NCBI GenBank assembly: GCA_034408745.1 | Contig: JAWXCM010000149.1 | Span: 1-15,584 of the forward strand | Direction of reading: 5' to 3' | DNA length: 15,584 nt | Origin: JAWXCM01 sp034408745 | GTDB taxonomy: Bacteria; Acidobacteriota; Terriglobia; Bryobacterales; Bryobacteraceae | Shown here: one piece after another, positions 7,125 through 14,867 of the stretch | Layout of the letters: each line of letters opens with the position of its first letter | How positions within the stretch are numbered: position 1 is the first letter of the stretch | Notes under the pieces: model-generated | Told to the model about the DNA's origin: nothing | Seen by the model: only the letters and a program-made list of their open reading frames with translations | Database searches by the model: none | Position numbers and translations under genes: made by a program

Positions 7125-8088
7125 ACCAACGCAATACTTCAATCGGCGGAGTCGTCACGCTCTTCTGATGAAATTTCAGCATCGCACTAACCGTGCGACT
7201 CATGTCGGACATCTGCCCGTTCGGGAGCCGGAGACGGGCCGTGGCTCGGAATGTGAATATGGTGCTGCCCCCTACCATCAGTCTCCTCGCGCCCGGCCCG
7301 GCAAACTGCATCAGTGGCGTCAGTTCCTGCACCGTCTTGTACGGCTGCACCCGGCGGCGGGCCACGATCTCGGCCACCGCTTCGGGAACGATTCCAATGG
7401 CACCCAGGACCGCTGGCTCGGCATGATTCACATCGATCATCAACTCCGAGCCATATACGGAAAGGCAGTCGCGAAGTCCGGGCAGCGGAACCAGTTGACC
7501 CTGATCGCCCTGGACGGCAGTTCCGTAATACAGTTCGGGCGTCATGCCCCGCACAAGGAGAAGTTCTTCCGTCTGTTCAAAAGACGCATGCCGGGCGCGA
7601 AAGGACGGCACGAGAGACATGTAGAACTGATCGAACATGGAGAGGCCGCCGGGTACGCCCGACCGCCAGTCGACGATTGCGGCCACGATCTGCTGCGCCC
7701 GCTCGGGTTCTATGTTTAACAGCATCAATACTTTGAGAATCTCTTCCGGGCGGCCGGTGTTGAGACCGAGCTTCGCGGTTTCCGGAATCACTTCCACTAC
7801 CGCCGCGCCGGTGGGAAAGTTCAGGAACACGCGCGCCATACCCTGCTCAAAGAACTTCGGCGTGCCGTCCGGGTTCCGGTATCCCGGGCCCCACTGCACG
7901 TAAAGCCAGACTCGCTCGATCGCGCCAGCGGCGAGATACCACGCGCGAACGCCCTCAGACAACGTGCTGGTGCGCTCAGTTTCCGTGCGAACTGTGGCCG
8001 CGACGCCGAACGCGATCGCCGTGAGCGCGGCTGAGATCCACAGGACAGCCAGCAGTGCGCCGCCGCGTTGTCCAACTCGGCGGGCCAT
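7114..8088 (-). CDS. gspK: Type II secretion minor pseudopilin GspK
   Basis: This 324-residue protein is the large minor pseudopilin at the tip of the pseudopilus. It has a prepilin-like leader and helix (RRVGQRGGALLAVLWISAAL, 3-22). As in other GspK proteins the usual Glu at mature position 5 is absent. The family's hallmark stretches are present: DWRSGVPG (140-147), SFEQTEELLLVRGMTPELYY (169-188), and MIDVNHAEPAVLGAIG followed by EAVAEIVARR (217-245), a helix-hairpin-helix-like region. It closes with a beta-rich domain (TFRATARLRLPNG). The ATG overlaps the gspJ stop by one base (TAATG). GspK forms a tip complex with GspI and GspJ, both encoded just upstream. Size and motifs are normal for the family. 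Confidence 0.93.
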   Translation of the reverse strand: MARRVGQRGGALLAVLWISAALTAIAFGVAATVRTETERTSTLSEGVRAWYLAAGAIERVWLYVQWGPGYRNPDGTPKFFEQGMARVFLNFPTGAAVVEVIPETAKLGLNTGRPEEILKVLMLLNIEPERAQQIVAAIVDWRSGVPGGLSMFDQFYMSLVPSFRARHASFEQTEELLLVRGMTPELYYGTAVQGDQGQLVPLPGLRDCLSVYGSELMIDVNHAEPAVLGAIGIVPEAVAEIVARRRVQPYKTVQELTPLMQFAGPGARRLMVGGSTIFTFRATARLRLPNGQMSDMSRTVSAMLKFHQKSVTTPPIEVLRWYDY

Positions 8089-8819
8089 TAATCCGAGTAC
8101 TCCATTAAGGGGTGCCGGCCGGGTCGAAACGGCAGCGTCATCGGTGCGAGCGTCAGGCGTGACGGGTCGGGGTGCAGCGGCAGCCAGTCAATACGAACCG
8201 CGGCGGGCGTGAAATCGTGAATCCAGCGGCCGAGCCACTTGTCGGGGAGGAGCTCCTCCGTGACATCCTGCTTAAACGTGAACCGGCAATAGGCCAGCTT
8301 GTCGGCGAGTACAAATGAGTTCGGTCCGATCTGCACAGGCCGCCACTGTACTGTCGGATAGCCGCTCATTGGATCGGGTGCATAGCCTGCACAGAACGGG
8401 ATAGTGGAAGGCGGCCCGGTAAACAGCGTTTCATTCACTACCAGTCGCACGCCCTCGCCATTTTCACCGGGAATCACCTGAAATTCCAGGATACGGGGCA
8501 GGCCGCGACCCGCCTCCTGCAGGGACCACGTAGAAACGAAGCGCATCGTCTGCACATCGCCCTGGAAGAACCCGACGCGGATCGGCGGCGCTTCCGGCGT
8601 CGGCTGACACAAGCCCGCGGTGGGCACAAATCCGGCGATTTGCTCCGTGATCACGCGGTCCGATCCCAGTACCCTGCGCACATCGGTGAAATGCTTGTTG
8701 GTACGGCCCATGGCCCCGAGCCCGATCTGCATCGCGAAAAACATACCAGCCGAGAGCAGGCTCAGCAGCGTGACGGCAACCAGCAACTCAATCAGGGTGA
8801 TACCCCGCTCATTTCTCAT
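8088..8819 (-). CDS. gspJ: Type II secretion minor pseudopilin GspJ
   Basis: This 243-residue minor pseudopilin begins with a short leader (MRNERG) and the prepilin motif ITLIELLVAVTLLSLL. Cleavage is expected after Gly6, with Glu11 as the conserved Glu5 of the mature protein. The C-terminal part has the GspJ-like pattern FVLADKLAYCRFTFKQD followed by VRIDWLP. ATG 8819 is chosen because it gives a normal leader; an in-frame TTG at 8846 would add nine residues and overlap gspI. GAGG lies a few bases before ATG 8819. The gap to gspI is seven bases, and the stop overlaps the gspK ATG. It probably assembles with GspI and GspK at the pseudopilus tip. Confidence 0.88.
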   Translation of the reverse strand: MRNERGITLIELLVAVTLLSLLSAGMFFAMQIGLGAMGRTNKHFTDVRRVLGSDRVITEQIAGFVPTAGLCQPTPEAPPIRVGFFQGDVQTMRFVSTWSLQEAGRGLPRILEFQVIPGENGEGVRLVVNETLFTGPPSTIPFCAGYAPDPMSGYPTVQWRPVQIGPNSFVLADKLAYCRFTFKQDVTEELLPDKWLGRWIHDFTPAAVRIDWLPLHPDPSRLTLAPMTLPFRPGRHPLMEYSD

Positions 8820-8826
8820 CGGCGCC

Positions 8827-9282
8827 TCATCGGGGCACCTGCGCAAGCAGCCCAGTCTCCATGTCGCGCTGCGTCAACATACCGCGTCGAAAGCCTTCCA
8901 CCTGAAACGTCCGGCGCTGGCCCGTCTGCTCCGTCCACCAGACCTCCACCTGCACCCGCTCCAGGATCATCATGCCCGGCGTTGGGTCGGGAGGCCATTC
9001 GAAGGGCAGGATCTGCGCGCGCCAGCCTGACTGCTTCCCGTTCGTAAACACGGGGTCCCAGCCGCCCTCCAGCATCACGACCTTCGGCAGCTTCTTGTCG
9101 ATCAGCACTTCGTCGAGCTTGCGCCGTGCGAACAGCGCCGCGCGATCGTGGTCCATTAGTTTGGCTGCATTCCGCGTGGTGGTGGACAGCGTCGAGAGCG
9201 TGCCGATGACGATAATCGCCATCAGCACCGTGGCGACCAGCACTTCCAGCAGCGTGAATCCAGCCTGTCCGCGGCGTCTCAT
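8827..9282 (-). CDS. gspI: Type II secretion minor pseudopilin GspI
   Basis: This 151-residue minor pseudopilin has a basic leader (MRRRGQAG) and the motif FTLLEVLVATVLMAIIVIG. Cleavage is expected after Gly8 and Glu13 is the mature Glu5. It carries the family's ARRKLDEVLIDKKLP helix and an EVWWTEQTGQRRTFQVEGFR strand pair near the end, the usual GspI ending. The start overlaps the gspH stop as ATGA. Length is close to the family norm. Position between H and J, together with the EVLVA motif, distinguishes it from the other pseudopilins. Confidence 0.9.
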   Translation of the reverse strand: MRRRGQAGFTLLEVLVATVLMAIIVIGTLSTLSTTTRNAAKLMDHDRAALFARRKLDEVLIDKKLPKVVMLEGGWDPVFTNGKQSGWRAQILPFEWPPDPTPGMMILERVQVEVWWTEQTGQRRTFQVEGFRRGMLTQRDMETGLLAQVPR

Positions 9283-9767
9283 TTCTGTTGCTCGGCCACG
9301 GGATCCTGCGTCTGGGCGACGCCGGTGATCGGGTCTACGCTCACGATCCGGTGTCTGCCCCGCGCGTTCGAAATTTCAATTCCCACAGCCGGAATCGCGC
9401 CCGACGGATAGACATAGAAATTGCGCGTCGATTCTTCTATGCCGCCAGGCAGCTGAGGCAGCACACGCACAATCGTCATGCCCTTTTCCATCGCCAGGGT
9501 CCGAACATATCCCGGTTGGGTGGAGCGCATGACGACTCGGTTTTCGGGAATCGATACCGTAAATTCCACCGTTTGCTGGCGACGTTCGGCGTGGTTGAGT
9601 CCGGCGTTAAGAAAGGCCACGATGGAATCCGTCGCGGTGGCCAGCCGCACACCGTCGAGCCCGGCGGTGAAAGAGGGAAAGGCAATCGCCGCGATCAGTC
9701 CGACGATCGCAACCACCACGATCATCTCGACCAGCGTGACGCCCGCCTCCCTCCGCCGGCTGCTCAT
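9279..9767 (-). CDS. gspH: Type II secretion minor pseudopilin GspH
   Basis: This 162-residue pseudopilin starts MSSRRREAG followed by VTLVEMIVVVAIVGLIAAIA; cleavage is expected after Gly9 with Glu14 as mature Glu5. The downstream DSIVAFLNAGLNHAERRQQ helix and the beta-rich remainder (VEFTVSIPENRVVMRS, then FYVYPSGAI) fit the GspH/FimT domain. The gene lies five bases after gspG and its stop overlaps the gspI start as ATGA. GspH proteins are thought to join the tip complex to the GspG shaft. Similarity to characterised GspH is mainly in the N-terminal half, so the letter is assigned partly by gene order. Confidence 0.85.
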   Translation of the reverse strand: MSSRRREAGVTLVEMIVVVAIVGLIAAIAFPSFTAGLDGVRLATATDSIVAFLNAGLNHAERRQQTVEFTVSIPENRVVMRSTQPGYVRTLAMEKGMTIVRVLPQLPGGIEESTRNFYVYPSGAIPAVGIEISNARGRHRIVSVDPITGVAQTQDPVAEQQK

Positions 9768-9772
9768 GAAAT

Positions 9773-10222
9773 TCAGTGGTTCTTCCAGCTAAAAATATCG
9801 GTGTTGATGTCTTCGCCGCCCGGCTGGCCGTCGGCCCCCAGGCACGCAATCTCCGGTTCATCGCCGTGCTCGCTGGGATACTTGTACTGGTAGGGCCGGC
9901 CCCATGGATCCAGCGGCACGTCTTTGGTCAGATACGGCCCGTTCCACTGCGGAAGGTTTGTGGGTCGAACGCGAAGCGCCACCAAACCCTGCTCACTTGT
10001 CGGGAACATGCTGGTGTCCAGCTTGTACTGGCCGAGCGCACTCATGAACCCTTCCATCTGCGTGCGAGCCGCGGTGACTTTGGCTTTGTCCGCCTGCTTA
10101 AATAATCCTGGCCCGACCAGCGCCGCAAACAGCGCAATAATCACGACCACCACCAGCATTTCGATCAGCGTGACGCCGGCCTGTGTACGACGCCGCCGTC
10201 TCAGTCTGTTATCCATCGTCAT
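9773..10222 (-). CDS. gspG: Type II secretion major pseudopilin GspG
   Basis: This 149-residue protein is the main subunit of the pseudopilus. An Arg-rich leader (RLRRRRRTQAG) precedes VTLIEMLVVVVIIALFAALV; cleavage is expected after Gly16 and Glu21 is the mature Glu5. The GspG core is textbook: YKLDTSMFPTSEQGLVAL, NGPYLTKDVPLDPWGRPYQY and the closing LGADGQPGGEDINTDIFSW. The last is the acidic loop that binds calcium in characterised GspG proteins. The start may be ATG 10222 or ATG 10216, two codons later. It follows gspF by three bases. This is one of the most secure calls in the window and shows that the operon is type II secretion rather than a type IV pilus. Confidence 0.97.
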   Translation of the reverse strand: MTMDNRLRRRRRTQAGVTLIEMLVVVVIIALFAALVGPGLFKQADKAKVTAARTQMEGFMSALGQYKLDTSMFPTSEQGLVALRVRPTNLPQWNGPYLTKDVPLDPWGRPYQYKYPSEHGDEPEIACLGADGQPGGEDINTDIFSWKNH

Positions 10223-10225
10223 GAT

Positions 10226-11437
10226 TTAAAGCACCACCTCATTCATGCTGGTGATCGCCACCAGCATGCTCAGAATCAAAGCACCCACAATGATGCCCAT
10301 TACCAGAATTACGATCGGCTCAAACAACGAAGTGAAGCGGCGGATTGCGGTCCGGGTGTCCGCTTCATAAATGTCGGCCATGCGCAGGAACATGGAATCC
10401 AGACGTCCCGTTTCTTCGCCGACTGCCAGCAAATGCGCGGCCAGCGGCGGAAATTCGCCTGCCTTTCGCAACGGTCCCGCGATTCCTTCGCCCCGCCGGA
10501 CGCCCGCCGACACCGACGCCAGTGAGCCGGCAATTCTCTTGTTGTTCAGGGTTGCGCCGGCAATGGACAGCGACTGCACCAGAGGCACGCTGTTGGCCAC
10601 CAGCGTACTCATGGCTCGGGCAAACCTCGCCACTTCGGCCTTCCGCAGGGCGTCGCCGAGTACCGGAATTTTCAGCTTGAACCCGTCCCACCACAGCCGA
10701 CCCGCACCGGTCCGCGTCGACAACTGCAGGAAAATAAGCCCGCCCACCAGTAAAGCAATTCCGATCCAGCCGTATTTTGTGAGAACGTTGCTGGTTTCCA
10801 GCATGATTCTCGTCGGCGCAGGCATTTTCAGCTGGGAATCCTGAAATACCGCGGCGAACTTTGGGACGACATACGTCAGCAAAAAGATGACTGACACGGT
10901 GCCCGTTGTCGCCAGCAGCGCCGGATACACCATCGACGACACGATGTAATTGCGAAGATCATCGCGCGTGCGCTCAAACTCTGCCAGCCGCTCGAATACC
11001 GAGGCCAGTGACCCCGACGCTTCCCCCGCGCGCACCATGTTGATGTAGAGGTCAGAGAAGTACAGCGGCTGTGCAGCCAGCGAATCGGCCAGCGATCTGC
11101 CGCCCTTCAGCACGCGAATTACTTCGCTGACCACGCCTTTGAATCGCGGCCTCTCGGTCAGTTCGCTGGTGATGGAAAGCGCGCGATCGACGGGGACGCC
11201 GGCGTTCAACAGCGTCGACAATTCCTGGGTGAAGAACAGCACGTCGCGTCGACGCCCGCCGTTGAAGCCGGGGATCTTGATATCGACGGCGGCCTTCTGC
11301 CCGACACCGACGTAGACCGGTGTCAGCCCCTGCTTGCGCAGTTCCTGGGCGACGAACTTCTCATTGTCGCCATGCAGCGTGCCGGTCCGCAGCTTGCCGT
11401 CTGGTGCGACGGCGCGAAAGTGAAAGGTGGCAGCCAC
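10226..11437 (-). CDS. gspF: Type II secretion inner-membrane platform protein GspF
   Basis: This 403-residue polytopic protein is the central platform component. It has two GspF domains (about 65-188 and 268-391), each with the conserved AGVPVDRALS / NSVPLVQSLS entry and the GEASGSL / GEETGRLD motif. There are three membrane helices (about 170-192, 222-239 and 372-395). The N-terminal cytoplasmic region (FHFRAVAPDGKLRTGTL) is typical and contacts GspE and GspL. The start is GTG 11437, four bases after the gspE stop, with AGGAG ten bases upstream. Length matches the family and nothing is missing. Confidence 0.96.
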   Translation of the reverse strand: MAATFHFRAVAPDGKLRTGTLHGDNEKFVAQELRKQGLTPVYVGVGQKAAVDIKIPGFNGGRRRDVLFFTQELSTLLNAGVPVDRALSITSELTERPRFKGVVSEVIRVLKGGRSLADSLAAQPLYFSDLYINMVRAGEASGSLASVFERLAEFERTRDDLRNYIVSSMVYPALLATTGTVSVIFLLTYVVPKFAAVFQDSQLKMPAPTRIMLETSNVLTKYGWIGIALLVGGLIFLQLSTRTGAGRLWWDGFKLKIPVLGDALRKAEVARFARAMSTLVANSVPLVQSLSIAGATLNNKRIAGSLASVSAGVRRGEGIAGPLRKAGEFPPLAAHLLAVGEETGRLDSMFLRMADIYEADTRTAIRRFTSLFEPIVILVMGIIVGALILSMLVAITSMNEVVL

Positions 11438-11441
11438 GCGA

Positions 11442-13112
11442 TCAGAACTCCTGTGTGACGCGCAGCACTTCGTCAGCCGTGGTCACGCCAGCGGCCACCT
11501 TCATCCAGCCGTCTTCGCGCAGCGGTCGCATTCCGTGTCGGCGAGCCGCATCCGTCAGATCCACCGCATCCTTGCCGGCCATGATCTTCTTGCGGATCTC
11601 GTCATTGAGTTCCATCAGCTCAAAAATGCCGACGCGGCCAGTGTATCCCGACCCAAAGCAGTTGTCGCAGCCGGCGCCGCGATACACCTCAATCAGGTCG
11701 CCAAAGGGAGTCATCTTGTGGCCGTCGGGACGGCGGCATTTGGTGCAAATCGTACGCACCAGCCGCTGTGCCAGCACCGCCACCAGCGATGACGACATCA
11801 GGTAATTCTCGACGCCCATATCGGTGAGTCGCGTGATCGCGCTCGGCGCGTCGTTGGTGTGCAGCGAGGAGAACACGAAGTGCCCGGTGAGTGCCGCGCG
11901 AATCGCAATATCGGCCGTCTCGCGGTCGCGGATTTCGCCGACCATGATGACGTCCGGATCCTGACGCACAATGTGCCGCAGCCCCGCCGCAAACGTCAGC
12001 CCGATCTGCGGATTTACGTGGATCTGGTTGATCCCGTCCATCTGATATTCCACCGGGTCTTCGATGGTGATGATCTTTTTATCCGGCTGATTAATCCGCT
12101 TCAGCGCCGAATACAAAGTGGTCGACTTACCGCTGCCCGTCGGACCGGTAACGAGAAAAATGCCGTGGGGCATCGACGTGAAATGCTCCATCCGCTGCAG
12201 CATTCCCGTGTCGAATCCAAGGCGGCGGAGATCGTAGAAATCGCCAGTCGACCGATCCAGCAGACGCATAACGACGCTCTCGCCATACAGGGTCGGCAAC
12301 GTCGAGACGCGCAGATCTACCTCGCGGCCCAGAGTCTTGATCTTGATGCGCCCGTCCTGCGGCAGGCGTCGCTCGGCGATATTCAGCCGGGCCATTAATT
12401 TCACGCGCGAAATAATCGCCGCTTTGAATTCCTTTGGCGGCTGTTCCTGAGGGTAGAGCACGCCGTCGATGCGATACCGCACCCGGAACTCGCGCTCAAA
12501 TGGCTCAATGTGAATGTCGCTGGCCCGCTTCTCCACCGCCTGCGCGATGATGGCGTTCACCAGCCGAATCACCGGCGCTTCGCTCGCCATGTCGCGCAGA
12601 TGCTCAAGGTCTTCCGAGCCCTGCCCGTCGTCGCCGAACAGATCCTGATTGGCGGTGCGAGCGCTCTCGCCGTAATACCGGTCTACCGCATCGACAATTT
12701 CCTGCTCCGACGCCAGCACCGGATCCACGTTCAGTCCCGTGAAAGTGTGCACGGCGGCCAGCGTTTCAAAGTCGAGCGGATCGGCCATCGCCAGCGTCAG
12801 TGTCGATTCGTGCAGCGCCAGCGGAAGGCATCGTGACTGGCGCAGGAAGCGCGGCGAAAGCTTTTCGGTTTCCGGTGAGACAGCAGGCGGGCCTTCAATC
12901 ACAACGAGTCGCACGCCAAGCTGATCCGACAACGCGTTCAGCACATCGCGATGGGCACAGAAACCCGCGTCGACGAGGATGCGCCCGATCTTCTCGCCTC
13001 GCTCTTTCTGTAACTCGAGCGCCCGGTCGAGGTCTTCGGCCGTCAGCATACCCCGCAGAATGAGCATTTCGCCAATTCGCCGCGGGCTCGGCGCTCCGGA
13101 AACTGCCTGCAT
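11442..13112 (-). CDS. gspE: Type II secretion traffic ATPase GspE
   Basis: This 556-residue cytoplasmic ATPase drives pseudopilus assembly. It begins with an N1E/MshEN-type domain (about 12-145, RIGEMLILRGMLTAEDLDRA). The ATPase core shows Walker A GPTGSGKS (323-330, Lys329), the Asp box IEDPVEY (350-356), Walker B PDVIMVGEIRD (386-396) and the His box LTGHFVFSSLHTND (408-421). A zinc-type tetracysteine (Cys456, Cys459, Cys482, Cys485) follows, which is typical of GspE and absent from retraction ATPases such as PilT. ATG 13112 lies one base after the preceding stop, with AGGAG about ten bases upstream. It is the first core secretion gene in the transcript, preceded by regulators. PilB-like ATPases share this domain order, but linkage to gspG, gspK and gspD settles the role. 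Confidence 0.96.
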   Translation of the reverse strand: MQAVSGAPSPRRIGEMLILRGMLTAEDLDRALELQKERGEKIGRILVDAGFCAHRDVLNALSDQLGVRLVVIEGPPAVSPETEKLSPRFLRQSRCLPLALHESTLTLAMADPLDFETLAAVHTFTGLNVDPVLASEQEIVDAVDRYYGESARTANQDLFGDDGQGSEDLEHLRDMASEAPVIRLVNAIIAQAVEKRASDIHIEPFEREFRVRYRIDGVLYPQEQPPKEFKAAIISRVKLMARLNIAERRLPQDGRIKIKTLGREVDLRVSTLPTLYGESVVMRLLDRSTGDFYDLRRLGFDTGMLQRMEHFTSMPHGIFLVTGPTGSGKSTTLYSALKRINQPDKKIITIEDPVEYQMDGINQIHVNPQIGLTFAAGLRHIVRQDPDVIMVGEIRDRETADIAIRAALTGHFVFSSLHTNDAPSAITRLTDMGVENYLMSSSLVAVLAQRLVRTICTKCRRPDGHKMTPFGDLIEVYRGAGCDNCFGSGYTGRVGIFELMELNDEIRKKIMAGKDAVDLTDAARRHGMRPLREDGWMKVAAGVTTADEVLRVTQEF

Positions 13113-13113
13113 C

Positions 13114-13647
13114 CTAGAATGACTCCTGAACCTTCAGGTTAGCTGCAATCGCCGGAGCGTTGCCGCTTCGCAGCAAACCGCGTGGAGCCCAGATGACGAT
13201 CTGCTTCGGCATGGCGTCGGTGTCTTCTACTTTGGAGTACAGCAGAGTGACCGCCATTGCCACCGCTTCACTGTCGCCCACCTGCACCGAATCGGCGAAA
13301 TTGACCAGTAGCCGCGACATCCGGTCCCGCAAGACAGCGATTCGCAGCCGCTTTGTTTCTTTGATCCTGGCGATCTCATCCTTTGTGAAGGAAGGACGGA
13401 ACGGGTTCGGCGTGCTTTCCGGCGCTACGTCCATCTCAGCCGAGAAAACGACTCCGTAACCAGGCAGGTATACCGCCCGCGTATTGCCCAGAAGCGCATT
13501 GGAGTTGAATACGCTCTTGAGCGCCTCGTCACTGCCGCGCTCGACTCCGCGCAGCGCGGTCCAGCGAATCCCGGAGTTGACAGCCGCTCCGACCACACCC
13601 ACGCACGCCACCGCCAGGACGGCGCCAACGAGCTTACTCGTTGGCAT
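13114..13647 (-). CDS. Membrane-anchored hypothetical protein upstream of gspE
   Basis: I do not recognise this 177-residue protein. It has an N-terminal hydrophobic segment (about 6-23, LVGAVLAVACVGVVGAAV) that could be a signal anchor or signal peptide. The rest is soluble, with a mixed alpha/beta look: YLPGYGVVFSAEM (60-72), a charged helix (FTKDEIARIKETKRLRIAVL, 87-106), DRMSRLLVNFADSVQVGDSE (107-126) and QIVIWAPRGLL near the end. The start overlaps the anti-sigma gene by 14 bases and its stop is one base before gspE, so it is firmly part of the operon. Lying between a membrane anti-sigma factor and the secretion ATPase, it could be a sensor partner for the anti-sigma factor or a secretion accessory. 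Neither is shown by sequence. Confidence 0.8.
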   Translation of the reverse strand: MPTSKLVGAVLAVACVGVVGAAVNSGIRWTALRGVERGSDEALKSVFNSNALLGNTRAVYLPGYGVVFSAEMDVAPESTPNPFRPSFTKDEIARIKETKRLRIAVLRDRMSRLLVNFADSVQVGDSEAVAMAVTLLYSKVEDTDAMPKQIVIWAPRGLLRSGNAPAIAANLKVQESF

Positions 13648-14221
13648 AGTTCACCAGTTTCGTGACCTGCTGACTGCGCTTCTCAAAGCGCTCCAGGTAC
13701 TCACCTACCAGCACCAGATCCTCACGCCGTTTGCTGTCCAGCAGCCGTGCCTTCGTGTTCACCACGTCCATCACGCGCTCCATCTGTTGTGCCTCGCGAT
13801 CGGCCAGCACTGTGGCCATCTTCGCTTCCACACGCCGGTCGATCTCCGCCTGCATGGTCTTTGCGTCGACAATTGGCGCAGGGGACTGCGTGGCCACCGT
13901 CGCCGCGGCAGGGCGCAGAGCAAAGCCGTGAACCAGGATCGCAGTCGCCAGCATCGCCGACGCTGCAAAGCCCAGCTGTGGACCCGAGTTCCAGACACGC
14001 TGCCACCAGCGGGGCTCGAACACCTTATCCGAAACAAACGCGATGCGGCGCGGCGGTTCTTCATCCGCCACCGACATCAGCAAAGCCCGCGTGTCGCCGA
14101 GCCTCGCCAGTTCTTCCCGGCATCGGGGGCACGATGCCAGATGGCTCTCAGTGGCGGACCGCTCCGCCACGGGAAGCTCCCCAAAGAAATAATCTTTCAA
14201 ATCAAAGGGCGAGCAGTTCAT
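13634..14221 (-). CDS. Membrane zinc-finger anti-sigma factor
   Basis: This 195-residue protein looks like a ZAS-type anti-sigma factor. The N-terminal cytoplasmic domain has the zinc pattern Cys3, His27, Cys31, Cys34 (HLASCPRC), which typically grips an ECF sigma factor. A single membrane helix follows (about 83-102, LGFAASAMLATAILVHGFAL). The C-terminal part beyond the membrane is charged and helical (about 118-190, AEIDRRVEAKMATV to RFEKRSQQVTKLV), probably a coiled coil. The ATG overlaps the sigma gene stop as ATGA and GAGAGG lies six bases upstream, so sigma and anti-sigma are made together. No homologous folded sensor domain is seen after the membrane helix, so the signal it reads is unknown. 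It probably holds the sigma factor inactive until an envelope cue arrives. Confidence 0.85.
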   Translation of the reverse strand: MNCSPFDLKDYFFGELPVAERSATESHLASCPRCREELARLGDTRALLMSVADEEPPRRIAFVSDKVFEPRWWQRVWNSGPQLGFAASAMLATAILVHGFALRPAAATVATQSPAPIVDAKTMQAEIDRRVEAKMATVLADREAQQMERVMDVVNTKARLLDSKRREDLVLVGEYLERFEKRSQQVTKLVNYANE

Positions 14222-14814
14222 TCCACACCTCTCACAGGTACCGATGTCAACGTAGTTTTAAGCAGATCGAGGGCGGTATACAGCCGCGATTTCGCCGTCG
14301 ACACCGGGCAGCCCAGTATCACGGCCATCTCCTCGAACTTGAATCCCTGGTAAATCTTCAGGACAACCGCTTCGCGCTGGTCGTCGGACAGCGTTTTCAG
14401 CGCCCGTTCCACCGCGATACTGGTCTCAATGGGAAGCATTCGCCGGCTCGGACCCGGCTCCAGCCACGGCTCGAACTCTGCGTCTTCGAGGTCCGTTTCC
14501 GGTCGGTTTTTCCGCAGCGCCGAGTACGCTTCGTTGTGCGCAATCCGGTACAGCCACGGAGCAAATCGCGACGGATCTTCCAGTTTCCTGAGGTTTTGGT
14601 ACGCCTTGAGGAATACGTCCTGGCTCAGGTCGAGGGCATCTTCCCGGTTTTTGACCAGGCGGAGCAGGTAGTTATAGATCCGCTTTTCCCACCTGGATAC
14701 GAGGAGGTTGTAGGCCTCGACATTGTCCCGGCGAGCCTGTTCTATCAGGTCGCGGTCTTCTACCTCGCGAAATATCAACTGTAATCCGGCTCCGTTGGGG
14801 AAGACGCAGCGCAC
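14218..14814 (-). CDS. ECF (RpoE-like) RNA polymerase sigma factor
   Basis: This 198-residue protein is a two-domain ECF sigma factor. Region 2 (about 31-102) holds LLVSRWEKRIYNYLLRLV, the core-binding DALDLSQDVFLKAYQNL and the promoter-melting FAPWLYRIAHNEAYSALRKN. An acidic linker (103-130) follows, then region 4 (137-187) with LSDDQREAVVLK and a helix-turn-helix (FEEMAVILGCPVSTAKSRLY). GTG 14814 gives 198 residues but has no clear Shine-Dalgarno. In-frame TTG 14778, with GGAG 11 bases upstream, would give 186 residues starting at IFREVEDRDL and is equally possible. It heads the run of secretion genes, is overlapped by its anti-sigma factor, and follows the toxin gene after 47 bases. By its place it may direct transcription of the secretion operon and of itself; no obvious ECF-type GGAAC promoter element was found upstream. 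Confidence 0.92.
   Translation of the reverse strand: MRCVFPNGAGLQLIFREVEDRDLIEQARRDNVEAYNLLVSRWEKRIYNYLLRLVKNREDALDLSQDVFLKAYQNLRKLEDPSRFAPWLYRIAHNEAYSALRKNRPETDLEDAEFEPWLEPGPSRRMLPIETSIAVERALKTLSDDQREAVVLKIYQGFKFEEMAVILGCPVSTAKSRLYTALDLLKTTLTSVPVRGVE
14228..14233 (-). promoter_or_regulatory. Ribosome binding site of the anti-sigma gene
   Basis: GAGAGG on the minus strand lies six bases before ATG 14221, inside the sigma gene. It supports the ATGA-coupled start. Confidence 0.55.
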
Positions 14815-14847
14815 CCGTAAAAAGTCGGAAACGCCCGCTTTCTATGA

Positions 14848-14867
14848 GGTTAACACCGGAATTAACC
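14848..14867. promoter_or_regulatory. Interrupted palindrome upstream of the sigma/secretion operon, candidate operator
   Basis: The 20 bases read GGTTAAnnCCGGnnTTAACC, a dyad in which 16 of 20 positions are symmetric about 14857.5. It overlaps the vapC stop codon (14862-14864) and ends 33 bases before the sigma GTG. No T-run follows on either strand, so a terminator is unlikely. A binding site for a dimeric regulator is a reasonable guess. Confidence 0.4.

Noticed and set aside
11692..11712. A TPFG string in GspE (KMTPFGDL)
   Set aside because: It lies in the loop between the two cysteine pairs of the ATPase zinc region, lacks the flanking pattern of the other copies, and is probably chance.
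13747..14784. Plus-strand open frame of 345 residues
   Set aside because: It runs antisense through both the anti-sigma and sigma genes, whose domains are clear. Composition looks like reversed coding DNA.
14848..14867. Dyad considered as a rho-independent terminator after vapC
   Set aside because: Six-base AT-rich arms give a weak stem and no T-run follows on either strand.
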